Shown in pieces: positions 1 to 7,953 of a stretch of DNA of 16,007 nucleotides (positions are counted from its first letter, which is position 1; the number at the start of each line of letters is the position of its first letter). The notes under the pieces were generated by a model. It saw only the letters and a list, made by a program, of their open reading frames with translations. It was not told the origin of the DNA and did no database searches. The stretch covers positions 1 through 16,007 of the forward strand of contig CAKUIV010000034.1 in the NCBI GenBank assembly GCA_934661105.1, given 5' to 3'. Made by a program: the position numbers and the translations under genes. The stretch comes from an uncultured Ellagibacter sp. (GTDB lineage Bacteria; Actinomycetota; Coriobacteriia; Coriobacteriales; Eggerthellaceae).

Positions 1-6
1 ATAACC

Positions 7-603
7 ATGGCAATTAACAGAACTCCGGTTCTTAAGCGCTGCCGCCAGCTGGGCCTTGATCCCGTTGTGCTGGGGTACAGCAGCTCTAAAACTTCCAAGC
101 GCGAGCCCAAGCGTCGTCGCAAGGAATCCGAATACGGCATGCAGCTTCGCGAGAAGCAGAAGGTGAAGTTCATCTACGGCGTTCTCGAGAAGCAGTTCCA
201 CGGCTACTTCGAGAAGGCCAAGCGTATGCCGGGCATCACCGGCGAGAACCTGATGCGCATCCTCGAGTCCCGTCTCGACAGCGTCGTCTTCCGCCTCGGC
301 TTCGCCCGTACCCGCAAGGAAGCCCGTCAGATCGTCACCCACGGCCACATCCAGGTGAACGGCCGCCGCGTTGACGTCCCGTCTTTCCGCGTGAAGGCCG
401 GCGACGTCGTCTCCGTGGCCCCCAAGTCCAAGGAACTGCTCGTCATCAAGAGCGCTCTCGTTTCGAACGCCCGTTTCGAGGTTCCGGCTTGGCTCGAGGT
501 TGACATCGAGAAACTCCAGGGCAATGTTTTGGCCCTTCCGCAGCGCGATCAAATCGATTTGGACATTAACGAACAGCTTATTGTCGAACTTTACTCGAAG
601 TAA
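7..603 (+). CDS. rpsD: 30S ribosomal protein S4
   Basis: Primary 16S rRNA-binding protein that nucleates assembly of the small subunit. In many bacteria it also represses its own operon. The 198-residue product has the usual S4 length. The N-terminal region (residues 1-85) is basic, and an S4 RNA-binding fold follows at about 88-150, including the RTRKEARQIVTHGHIQVNGR stretch. Only one cysteine (C12) lies in the N-terminal region, so this is the zinc-free form and not the four-cysteine form. It is followed after 29 bases by rpoA and then rplQ, the normal tail of the alpha operon. The start six bases into the window fits the conserved N-terminus, but its ribosome binding site lies outside the window. 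Confidence 0.97.
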   Translation: MAINRTPVLKRCRQLGLDPVVLGYSSSKTSKREPKRRRKESEYGMQLREKQKVKFIYGVLEKQFHGYFEKAKRMPGITGENLMRILESRLDSVVFRLGFARTRKEARQIVTHGHIQVNGRRVDVPSFRVKAGDVVSVAPKSKELLVIKSALVSNARFEVPAWLEVDIEKLQGNVLALPQRDQIDLDINEQLIVELYSK

Positions 604-632
604 TCGCAGCATAGTAAGGAGGCTTACTCAAC

Positions 633-1583
633 ATGACGGAGTTCATGAGGCCTACTGTAACAACGGAAGAAGTCAACGACCGAGTAGCTCGCTACATCGT
701 CGAGCCTCTCGAGCGCGGTTACGGCCATACGCTCGGCAACAGCTTGCGTCGCGTGCTTTTGTCCTCGCTTGACGGCGCCAAGGCGACCGCCATCCAGATC
801 GAAGGCGTGCAGCACGAGTTCACCACGGCCGAGGGCGTCATCGAGGATATCACCGACATCGTGCTGAACGTGAAGGGCCTCGTTTTCCAGGCTCTGAACG
901 ACGACGTGACCGAGGCGACTGCACATGTGCTCGCCGAGGGTCCCTGCACGGTGACCGGTGCCGACCTCGACGTCCCCACCGAGTTCACGCTTGTGAACCC
1001 GGAGCACGTCATCGCGACGGTTGCCGACGGCGGCACCCTCGACATGACGATTCGCATCGGCGTTGGCCGCGGTTACGTTTCCGCCGAGCGCAACAAGCGC
1101 ACGGAAGATCCCATCGGGGTCATCCATGTTGACTCGCTGTTCTCGCCTGTGCGCCGCTGCACGCTCAACGTTACCGACACCCGTGTTGGTCAGCGTACCG
1201 ACTACGACAAGCTCGTTCTCGAAGTCGAAACCGACGGCAGCATCGCTCCGACCGAGGCTGTCTGCCGTGCTGCGAATATCGTGAACCAGTACATGGGCGC
1301 GTTCCTGAGCCTTTCCAACAACGAAGAGGAAGAAGGGGAAGAGGTTCCCTCCATCTTCGCGCCTGAAGGCCAGGAGTCCAACGCCGAGCTTGACAAGCAG
1401 ATCGAGGATCTGGACCTTTCGGTCCGCTCCTACAACTGCCTGAAGCGCGCTGGCATTCATTCCGTCCGTCAGCTCGTCGAGTTCTCCGAGAACGACCTGC
1501 TGAACATCAGGAACTTTGGTGCGAAGTCCATCGAAGAAGTGAAGGATAAGCTCATTTCGATGGATCTCAATTTGAAGCAATAG
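633..1583 (+). CDS. rpoA: DNA-directed RNA polymerase alpha subunit
   Basis: The alpha subunit dimerises to start RNA polymerase assembly, and its C-terminal domain contacts UP elements and activators. The 316-residue product shows the N-terminal assembly domain with the ERGYGHTLGNSLRRVLLSSL segment at residues 27-46. A very acidic linker follows near residues 228-250, with a run of glutamates. A complete C-terminal domain comes last (about 255-312, ending in LLNIRNFGAKSIEEVKDKL). A strong ribosome binding site, AAGGAGG at 616-622, sits 10 bases before the ATG. It lies between rpsD and rplQ, in the standard order, and was probably transcribed with them from a promoter upstream of the window. 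Confidence 0.98.
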   Translation: MTEFMRPTVTTEEVNDRVARYIVEPLERGYGHTLGNSLRRVLLSSLDGAKATAIQIEGVQHEFTTAEGVIEDITDIVLNVKGLVFQALNDDVTEATAHVLAEGPCTVTGADLDVPTEFTLVNPEHVIATVADGGTLDMTIRIGVGRGYVSAERNKRTEDPIGVIHVDSLFSPVRRCTLNVTDTRVGQRTDYDKLVLEVETDGSIAPTEAVCRAANIVNQYMGAFLSLSNNEEEEGEEVPSIFAPEGQESNAELDKQIEDLDLSVRSYNCLKRAGIHSVRQLVEFSENDLLNIRNFGAKSIEEVKDKLISMDLNLKQ

Positions 1584-1595
1584 GAGACCGAGATC

Positions 1596-2108
1596 ATGAG
1601 ACACAACAAGAAGGGGCGCAAGCTGGGCACCGACTGGAGCCACACTAAGGCCATGAAGCGCAGCCTTGTCAAGGCCCTTTTCCTGAACGACCGTATCAAG
1701 ACGGTCGAGTCGCGCGCCAAGGAGATTCGTCCTGACGTCGACAAGATCATCACCTGGGCGAAGAAGGGCGACCTGCATTCCCGCCGTCTCGCCATCGCTG
1801 CCCTGGGCAACGACAAGGAACTCGTTCGCGAGATCTTCGAGAAGGTCGAGCAGGGCCTGTTCGCCGACCGTCAGGGCGGCTACACCCGCATTATGAAGCT
1901 TGGCTTCCGCAAGGGCGACAACGCTCCGATGGTCATCATGGAGCTCTGCACCGAGCCCGTGGCCAAGAAGGAGAAGAAGGCCGAGGCTAAGCCTGCGGCC
2001 AAGAAGGTTGCTCCGAAGAAGGTCGAAGAGCCCAAGGCTGAGGCTGCTGAAGAAGCCAAGGCCGAGGAAGCTCCCGCCGAGGAAGCGACCGAGGAGAAGG
2101 CTGAATAG
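1596..2108 (+). CDS. rplQ: 50S ribosomal protein L17 with charged C-terminal tail
   Basis: Large-subunit protein near the peptide exit tunnel. Residues 1 to about 122 are the conserved L17 fold, starting MRHNKKGRKLG and with the GGYTRIMKLGFRKGDNAPM motif near residues 94-112. Residues 123-170 form a low-complexity tail of Ala, Lys, Glu and Pro that is absent from the roughly 120-130-residue L17 of E. coli or Bacillus. The first half of the tail is lysine-rich and the second half glutamate-rich. AGGAG at 1582-1586 overlaps the rpoA stop and serves as ribosome binding site. This is the last gene of the ribosomal operon, with a terminator 33 bases after its stop. Related high-GC Gram-positive bacteria also carry extended L17 tails, so this is probably lineage-typical. 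Confidence 0.97.
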   Translation: MRHNKKGRKLGTDWSHTKAMKRSLVKALFLNDRIKTVESRAKEIRPDVDKIITWAKKGDLHSRRLAIAALGNDKELVREIFEKVEQGLFADRQGGYTRIMKLGFRKGDNAPMVIMELCTEPVAKKEKKAEAKPAAKKVAPKKVEEPKAEAAEEAKAEEAPAEEATEEKAE

Positions 2109-2140
2109 CTTTCATCTCGCATAAGCGTTTTGCGTATGAA

Positions 2141-2166
2141 GGGTCGGGCGTTTGCCCGGCCCTTTT
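2141..2166 (+). terminator. Intrinsic terminator of the rpsD-rpoA-rplQ operon
   Basis: A 9-bp GC-rich stem (2141-2149 with 2154-2162, one G-U pair) closes a GTTT loop and is followed by four T residues. Two A residues before the stem can extend the pairing into the T tract. It lies just after rplQ, where the ribosomal operon should end. Confidence 0.85.
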
Positions 2167-2176
2167 CGTTGCGCGG

Positions 2177-2189
2177 TATACTGCATCAA
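2177..2189 (+). promoter_or_regulatory. Probable leaderless promoter of ecfT
   Basis: TATACT at 2177-2182 is a good -10 hexamer. The A of the ecfT ATG lies seven bases downstream of it, where transcription would begin. No Shine-Dalgarno sequence precedes the ATG, which fits a leaderless mRNA, a common type in Actinobacteria. No clear -35 is seen; TTGCCC at 2152-2157 is weak, with a 19-bp spacer, and lies inside the terminator hairpin. The -10 is visible; the leaderless start is inferred. Confidence 0.5.
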
Positions 2190-3043
2190 TGCTATTCGAC
2201 GTCCAAACATATAGTGCACGTGCATCGCGCGTGCATGAGCTCGATGCACGCGCGAAGATTGCGCTGCTTCTCGCGTTCTCCATCGCGCTCTTCTTCGTCG
2301 ACACATGGACGGGCCTTCTCATTGCGGCTGTTCTCTATGCTTTCGCGCATGCGCTAAGCCGCATCCCGTTCGCCGTTGTTGCCAAAATGGGCATTCCTCT
2401 TTACGCCTTGGTCGCGGTCGCGATCTTGTTCGGCTCGATTTCCCTTAACTATCAGGCTCTTCCGGAGCCGACGGACGCCGCACTTCGCATGGCGGGTGTC
2501 TTTGCGTTTTTCGCGCCGATTGGGGTTGCGGGGCCCGCCGGAATCAATCCCGTTGGCTTTGGGCAAGCGCTCTTTAACGGCGCTCGCGTCGTCATCCTGC
2601 TTTACGCAAGCTTGCTCGTGAGCCTCTCCACCACGTCTGAAGATATCCGCTTCGCGTTCGTGAGCTTCCTGCAGCCGCTTCGTCTGGCGAAAGCCCCCGT
2701 CGACGATGCTGCGAGCGCGCTTTCGATCGCACTTCGATTCATCCCTCAAACAGCTCAAGAGCTTGCCGCCGTGCGCAACGCGCAATGGGCGCGCGGGGCG
2801 GCATTCGAGGGGTCGGGCGCGCGCGCCGCGCTCAAGGCGTGGACATGCGTGCTCATCCCGCTTTTCGTGCGGTTGTTCCGTCGCGCCGACCTGCTTGCAC
2901 AAGCAATGGATGCGCGCTGCTATAACGCGCTCGGACCAGGCAGGGCGCGAACTACGCTTAACGTGAAGCGCCTTTGCCCGCGCGAGGTGGCGGTTTTCCT
3001 TATAGGGCTCGCAATCGTCGTCTGCCTTGCCGTCTTCTTCTGA
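2189..3043 (+). CDS. ecfT: Energy-coupling factor transporter transmembrane subunit EcfT
   Basis: EcfT is the membrane scaffold of ECF-type ABC importers. It couples two EcfA ATPases to exchangeable substrate-binding S components for vitamins, Ni or Co. The 284-residue protein starts with the family-like segment RVHELDARAKIAL and has hydrophobic helices at about 24-56, 62-84, 100-118, 130-148 and 268-284. The two coupling motifs that touch the ATPases are visible: ARG at 201-203 and ARC at 242-244, where the family normally has ARG. Many Gram-positive genomes place ecfA genes between rplQ and ecfT. Here only 80 bases separate rplQ from ecfT and no ATPase or S component follows, so the partners must be elsewhere. 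CbiQ, the cobalt-specific relative, is an alternative name, but the substrate cannot be told from this gene. Confidence 0.88.
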   Translation: MLFDVQTYSARASRVHELDARAKIALLLAFSIALFFVDTWTGLLIAAVLYAFAHALSRIPFAVVAKMGIPLYALVAVAILFGSISLNYQALPEPTDAALRMAGVFAFFAPIGVAGPAGINPVGFGQALFNGARVVILLYASLLVSLSTTSEDIRFAFVSFLQPLRLAKAPVDDAASALSIALRFIPQTAQELAAVRNAQWARGAAFEGSGARAALKAWTCVLIPLFVRLFRRADLLAQAMDARCYNALGPGRARTTLNVKRLCPREVAVFLIGLAIVVCLAVFF

Positions 3044-3094
3044 TCTTTGCCGTTCCCCTCTCGCGGTGCGGGTCGCTACGCGAGCCCAGTCGGC

Positions 3095-3124
3095 TGTCGA
3101 GCGTCCGCGCGGTCGTGGTATAGT
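3095..3124 (+). promoter_or_regulatory. Probable eno promoter
   Basis: TATAGT at 3119-3124 is preceded by TGG, giving an extended -10 (TGn). TGTCGA at 3095-3100 is a weak -35 with an 18-bp spacer. Transcription would start near 3131, leaving a leader of about 75 bases before eno. Confidence 0.5.
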
Positions 3125-3191
3125 GCTGAACTATCAGATTCTTGAGGCCTTCGAGGCATCGGGGGTTTCGGGATGCTAGGAAAATCCTTCG

Positions 3192-3197
3192 AGGAGG
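3192..3197 (+). promoter_or_regulatory. Ribosome binding site that fixes the eno start
   Basis: AGGAGG lies seven bases before the ATG at 3205. This favours that start over an in-frame ATG at 3142, whose extra 21 residues do not resemble enolase. The same bases can fold back on TCCT at 3185-3188 in a small hairpin with a TCG loop. Confidence 0.8.
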
Positions 3198-3204
3198 TTT
3201 TTGC

Positions 3205-4506
<1,302 letters not shown>

Positions 4507-4537
4507 GATACGCTTTTACATCGGTTCCTGAATGAGA

Positions 4538-4568
4538 GGGAACGCGCCTTTACGGTGCGTTCCCTTTT
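4538..4568 (+). terminator. Intrinsic terminator of eno
   Basis: An 11-bp stem (4538-4548 with 4554-4564, one G-U pair) with a five-base loop is followed by TTTT. It lies 31 bases after the eno stop codon. Confidence 0.88.
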
Positions 4569-4634
4569 CTATGCGTGCGTGTCGCTCGCGACAGTCCGAA
4601 AATGCATGAGAACGATTGGGCCGAGGGCATCATC

Positions 4635-4655
4635 TTATAGCCGGAAGGCTATAAT
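4635..4655 (+). promoter_or_regulatory. moeA promoter -10 overlapped by a perfect palindrome
   Basis: TATAAT at 4650-4655 is a perfect -10 hexamer. It is overlapped by a perfect 8-bp inverted repeat with a four-base spacer, TTATAGCCGGAAGGCTATAA (4635-4654). A dimeric repressor bound there would block the promoter, so this is a candidate operator. No convincing -35 is visible at 16-18 bp. The symmetry is seen directly; the operator role is inferred and the regulator is unknown. Confidence 0.55.
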
Positions 4656-4674
4656 AAGCATCAACGAATAGGGG

Positions 4675-4706
4675 CGCGCCGTCGCACTTCGCGACGGCGC
4701 GTTTTT
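4675..4706 (+). terminator. Terminator-like hairpin in the moeA leader (possible attenuator)
   Basis: An 11-bp perfect GC stem (4675-4685 with 4691-4701) with the loop ACTTC is followed by TTTTT. It looks like a strong intrinsic terminator, yet it lies downstream of the TATAAT and only 22 bases before the moeA ATG. It could be an attenuator, the end of a short untranslated RNA, or a second terminator for eno read-through. Confidence 0.75.
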
Positions 4707-4728
4707 CTGCGAAAGGGGACGTAAGGAT

Positions 4729-5982
4729 ATGCCAGAAATGATCTCGCTGGAGGAAGCGCGTAACCTCGTGCTCGAGCACGTTGCGGCGACGCCGGTGGAA
4801 ACGGTATCGGTGCTCGACGCGGTGGGGCGCGTCGCAGCGGCCGATCTTGCAAGCGACATCGACATCTCGCCGTTCGCCCATTCCGCGATGGACGGGTTCG
4901 CTGTTCATGCGGCCGATCTTGCAAGCGCGAGCGAAGAGAACCCGGTGGAACTCGACGTCATCGCCGAGATCGGTGCGGGAGACGTGTACGACGGCCCGAT
5001 CGAGGCAGGTCAGTGCGTGCGTATCATGACGGGCGCTCCGCTGCCGGATGCGGCCGATGCCGTGGTGAAGTATGAAATCGTCGGCATCGTATCGGGCGAC
5101 GGCAAGCCGGGCAGCCGCGTGTCGTTCACGGCTCCGACCAAGCTCCGCAACAACGTGCGCGAAGCGGGCGAAGAAGCGCGCGCGGGCGAGGTCGTCGTGC
5201 ATGCGGGCGAGGTCATCGGCACGGCGGGCGTCGGCTTCCTTGCCGGTTGCGGTGTGCTCGAGGTTCCCGTGCATCGCGCTCCGGAGGTCGCCATTGTGGC
5301 AACGGGCTCGGAGCTGGTCGACCCGTCCGAGGTGCCGACGGCAGGTAAAATCCGCAACTCGAACAGCCTGGCGCTCGCCGCATGCGCGAAGGCCGCTGGC
5401 TGCGAGCCCACGATCCTGCCGATCGTCGAAGACACCTACGAGGCGCTTGAGGAAACGGTGCGTCAGGCCGTGCGCGACTACGATTTCGTCATCACGACGG
5501 GCGGTGCGGCGAACGGCGACTTCGACTTCATCAAGCCGGTCGTCGAGGGCACCGGCGAGCTGCTCATGACGACGGTGAACATGCGACCGGGCAAGGCGCA
5601 AACGTTCGGCATCGTCGAAGGCACGCCGGTGTTCGGCCTGCCGGGCAATCCTGCGGCGGCGTATTGCGGCTTCGAGATGATCATCCGCCCGGCGCTGCGC
5701 AAGATGCAGGGGTATTCCCATTTCGAGCATCCCGTCGTGAAGGCGCGTCTCGCTGTCGACACGAAAAAGAAGGACCCGCGTCGCTTCTTCCTGCGCGCGA
5801 CGCTGACCAAGGACGCCGACGGATACATCGTAACGCCCGCGAAGAACCAAAGTTCGGGGTTGTTCGGGCCCATCCAGCGCAGCAACTGCATGGCCATTAT
5901 GCCCGAGGGCATCGAATCGCGCAGTGCAGGTTCCCTTATCGACTGCGTGCTGCTCGACGTGCCCGAGGAAGTGCTTCTCTAG
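4729..5982 (+). CDS. moeA: Molybdopterin molybdenumtransferase MoeA
   Basis: MoeA inserts molybdate into adenylylated molybdopterin, the last step of molybdenum cofactor synthesis, in the cytoplasm. The 417-residue product has the usual length and family landmarks: SAMDGFAV (52-59) with its conserved Asp, RIMTGAPLPDAADAVV (98-113), TGSELV (192-197), GKIRNSN (206-212), TTGGAANGDFDF (256-267), MRPGK (285-289), GLPGNP (303-308) and a C-terminal beta domain. In E. coli the motif after TGG reads VSVG; here it is AANG, and GNPVS reads GNPAA, so the subfamily is somewhat divergent. AAGGGGA at 4713-4719 fits the ATG at 4729. The in-frame ATG at 4738 is an alternative, with AAGGA as its binding site. 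The gene is followed after 48 bases by mog, the enzyme for the preceding step. Confidence 0.95.
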   Translation: MPEMISLEEARNLVLEHVAATPVETVSVLDAVGRVAAADLASDIDISPFAHSAMDGFAVHAADLASASEENPVELDVIAEIGAGDVYDGPIEAGQCVRIMTGAPLPDAADAVVKYEIVGIVSGDGKPGSRVSFTAPTKLRNNVREAGEEARAGEVVVHAGEVIGTAGVGFLAGCGVLEVPVHRAPEVAIVATGSELVDPSEVPTAGKIRNSNSLALAACAKAAGCEPTILPIVEDTYEALEETVRQAVRDYDFVITTGGAANGDFDFIKPVVEGTGELLMTTVNMRPGKAQTFGIVEGTPVFGLPGNPAAAYCGFEMIIRPALRKMQGYSHFEHPVVKARLAVDTKKKDPRRFFLRATLTKDADGYIVTPAKNQSSGLFGPIQRSNCMAIMPEGIESRSAGSLIDCVLLDVPEEVLL

Positions 5983-5994
5983 GTTTACCGAATC

Positions 5995-6013
5995 GGCCAT
6001 CCTCGCGATGGCC
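5995..6013 (+). other. Small hairpin between moeA and mog
   Basis: GGCCATC (5995-6001) pairs perfectly with GATGGCC (6007-6013) around a five-base loop. No T run follows, so it is not an intrinsic terminator. It lies just before the mog ribosome binding site (AAAGGA, 6020-6025) and could affect mRNA stability or relative expression of the two genes. Confidence 0.45.
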
Positions 6014-6030
6014 TGCGAGAAAGGATCATC

Positions 6031-6513
6031 ATGAGCGTTGAAAAACCGGTTTTCGCGATCATCACCTGCTCGGACACGCGCGGTCCCGAGTGCGACACGG
6101 CGGGTGACGCGCTCGAATCGCTGATCGAGGAGGCGGGGTGGCTGTGCCGCACTCACATGATCGTGAAGGACGACCGTGCGGGAATCGCTGCCGCCATCAA
6201 GCGTTGCGCCGACGAACTGAAGGTCGACATCGTGCTGACGTGCGGCGGAAGCGGCCTTTCCCCGCGCGACAACACGCCTGAGGCGACGCGCGACGTCTGC
6301 GAGCGCGAGGTTCCCGGTATCGCCGAGGCGATGCGCTACCATAGCCTGCAGATCACCCCGTACGCCATGCTTTCCCGCGCCATCTGCATGCAGCGGGGGA
6401 ACACGCTTGTCGTCAATCTTCCGGGTAGCGAGAAGGCTGCCCGCGAGAATTGGGACGGCATCGTCGCGGCGCTTCCCCATGCGGTGAAGATGATGGCTGG
6501 CGGCGGGCACTGA
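6031..6513 (+). CDS. mog: Molybdopterin adenylyltransferase (MogA/MoaB family)
   Basis: It activates molybdopterin with ATP to give the adenylylated form that MoeA uses. The 160-residue single-domain protein begins with the family-like strand FAIITCSDTRG (8-18). It carries the molybdopterin-binding loop CGGSGLSPRD (71-80), normally TGGTGxxxRD, then TPEAT (82-86), a conserved VPGIAEAMR segment and NLPGS (129-133). The C-terminal part aligns by eye with MogA better than with the shorter MoaB. The order moeA-mog and the short gap suggest one operon. The start is supported by AAAGGA five bases upstream. Assignment to the MogA/MoaB family is firm; MogA over MoaB is likely but was not tested. Confidence 0.93.
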   Translation: MSVEKPVFAIITCSDTRGPECDTAGDALESLIEEAGWLCRTHMIVKDDRAGIAAAIKRCADELKVDIVLTCGGSGLSPRDNTPEATRDVCEREVPGIAEAMRYHSLQITPYAMLSRAICMQRGNTLVVNLPGSEKAARENWDGIVAALPHAVKMMAGGGH

Positions 6514-6554
6514 TCGAGTCGGCTCACGAAACCGAACACGTCCGCTTTGTTTCC

Positions 6555-6593
6555 AAAAGCGTCCGAATCGACACGTCGTTCGGGCGCTTTTTT
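6555..6593 (+). terminator. Intrinsic terminator after mog
   Basis: A 9-bp stem (6559-6567 with 6579-6587, one G-U pair) is flanked by AAAA on the left and TTTTTT on the right. The inner bases can pair further. It lies 41 bases after the mog stop. Confidence 0.85.
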
Positions 6594-6599
6594 CATGAG

Positions 6600-6608
6600 T
6601 GCTATACT
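6600..6608 (+). promoter_or_regulatory. Probable alr promoter (extended -10)
   Basis: TGC followed by TATACT (6603-6608) forms an extended -10 just after the mog terminator. The transcript would start near 6615, about 30 bases before the alr GTG. No clear -35 is seen. It would serve alr, the glycosylase gene and folC. Confidence 0.5.
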
Positions 6609-6645
6609 TTTCAACCGATTAAAGGCGACGAGAAAGGCTTAAGCG

Positions 6646-7953
6646 GTGGAGGAGCTTATCAACGGCTTCACGGGGTTTGCCCGCAAGGCTCAGCAACAGC
6701 AGAAACAGCAGCATCCCATGCTGCGTTCGACGAAGCCGACGGAAGCGCGCGCACCCGAGGAGGAACCGGCTGAAAAGCCCGTGTTCGACCCCGACGAGCT
6801 CGCGCTTATCCCGGAAACCGATCGTCGCTGGTCATGGGTTGAAATCGATTTGGGTGCCATCAGGCACAACGTCGGTGTGGCCCGCAGTCTCATCGGGCGC
6901 GACACGCGCTTGCTCGCCGTGGTGAAGGCCGATGCGTACGGGCACGGCGCCGTGCAGGTGGCCAAGTGCGCGCTTGCTGCAGGAGCCGACTACCTGGCGG
7001 TCGCCACGGTGGACGAGGGAATCAAGCTGCGCGAGGGGCTCGTCGGCGCGCCTGTCCTTATTTTGTCCCAGCCTCCGATTTCAGCCATTCCCCTTCTCCT
7101 TGCCTACAAGATCATGCCGAGCGTTTATACGCCCGATTTCGCCATCGCGTATGCCGAAAAAGCCGACGAGTACGGTGTTCGCGCGCCGTTCCATTTGGCC
7201 GTGAACACGGGCATGAACCGCATCGGCGTACGTTACGACGAAGTGGTCGACTTCATGCGCAAGGTGAGCTTCCACCGCGCACTCGATCTGGTCGGGACCT
7301 TCACGCATTTCGCGACCGCGGATTGCGAGGGCACGCTCGATTTCAGCATCCAGGCGAAGCGCTTCTACGAAGCGGTTCAGTCGCTGCGCGAGGTGGGAAT
7401 CGACCCGGGCATCGTTCACTGCGCGAATTCCGCGGCGACGGTGCGCTATCCCAAGGTTCATTTCGACATGGTTCGATGGGGCGTCTCGCTTTACGGCCTG
7501 CACACCTGCCCTGAAACGCGCACCATGGTCGATTTGAAGCCGGCCATGAGCGTGCACGCCCGCATCACCGACACGCGCGTGCTCCCCATGAGCGAAGGCG
7601 TGAGCTATGGGCTGAACTATCGCAGCCCCGGCAGCGTGAAGATTTGCACGATTCCCGTCGGTTATGCCGATGGCCTGAACAGGCGCCTGTCGGGCCAAAC
7701 CGACTTCATCGTCGACGGCATGCGCGTGCGCCAGGTCGGCAACATCTGCATGGACCAGTGCATGTTCGAAGTCGATTTACGTACGTACGGCACGCGCCGC
7801 CGCATCGACCCGCAGATCGGCGACGAGGTGGTGCTCGTCGGTCGTCAGGGCGACTCCGTGGTGACGCTCGACGACATGGCGAACAAAGTCGGGACGATTC
7901 ACTACGAGCTTGCCTGTGCATTCGGTATGAGGATGCCGAAGGTGTACGTGTGA
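6646..7953 (+). CDS. alr: Alanine racemase with N-terminal extension
   Basis: PLP enzyme that interconverts L- and D-alanine for peptidoglycan. The GTG start is backed by AGAAAGG (6631-6637), eight bases upstream. The 435-residue product is about 60 residues longer than usual alanine racemases. Residues 1-60 are a low-complexity leader with a QQQQKQQ tract and acidic stretches, and the enzyme begins at WSWVEIDLGAIRHNV. The PLP lysine is K94 in VVKADAYGHG. The MNRIGVR motif is at 190-196, and the catalytic tyrosine is Y321 in EGVSYGLNY. VGYADGL and VGNICMDQ follow in the C-terminal barrel. An in-frame ATG at 6718 would remove part of the leader. The stop overlaps the next start by one base (TGATG), suggesting translational coupling. 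Confidence 0.95.
   Translation: MEELINGFTGFARKAQQQQKQQHPMLRSTKPTEARAPEEEPAEKPVFDPDELALIPETDRRWSWVEIDLGAIRHNVGVARSLIGRDTRLLAVVKADAYGHGAVQVAKCALAAGADYLAVATVDEGIKLREGLVGAPVLILSQPPISAIPLLLAYKIMPSVYTPDFAIAYAEKADEYGVRAPFHLAVNTGMNRIGVRYDEVVDFMRKVSFHRALDLVGTFTHFATADCEGTLDFSIQAKRFYEAVQSLREVGIDPGIVHCANSAATVRYPKVHFDMVRWGVSLYGLHTCPETRTMVDLKPAMSVHARITDTRVLPMSEGVSYGLNYRSPGSVKICTIPVGYADGLNRRLSGQTDFIVDGMRVRQVGNICMDQCMFEVDLRTYGTRRRIDPQIGDEVVLVGRQGDSVVTLDDMANKVGTIHYELACAFGMRMPKVYV

Noticed and set aside
7..120. Zinc-ribbon form of ribosomal protein S4
   Set aside because: Only one cysteine (C12) is present in the N-terminal region where four would be needed.
3060..3084. CTCGCG/CGCGAG hairpin after ecfT as a terminator
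   Set aside because: A six-bp stem with a long loop and no T run; it may be chance in GC-rich sequence.
3142..3204. Upstream in-frame ATG that would lengthen enolase by 21 residues
   Set aside because: The extra residues do not resemble enolase, and the strong AGGAGG is placed for the ATG at 3205.
4656..4728. Molybdenum cofactor riboswitch in front of moeA
   Set aside because: The leader is only about 65 bases and holds a single hairpin with a T run; the Moco motif is much larger and multi-stemmed.
4630..6510. A long open frame on the minus strand opposite moeA and mog
   Set aside because: It is antisense to two well-recognised genes, is rich in Arg, His and Asp as expected from reading GC-rich codons backwards, and shows no family motif or ribosome binding site.
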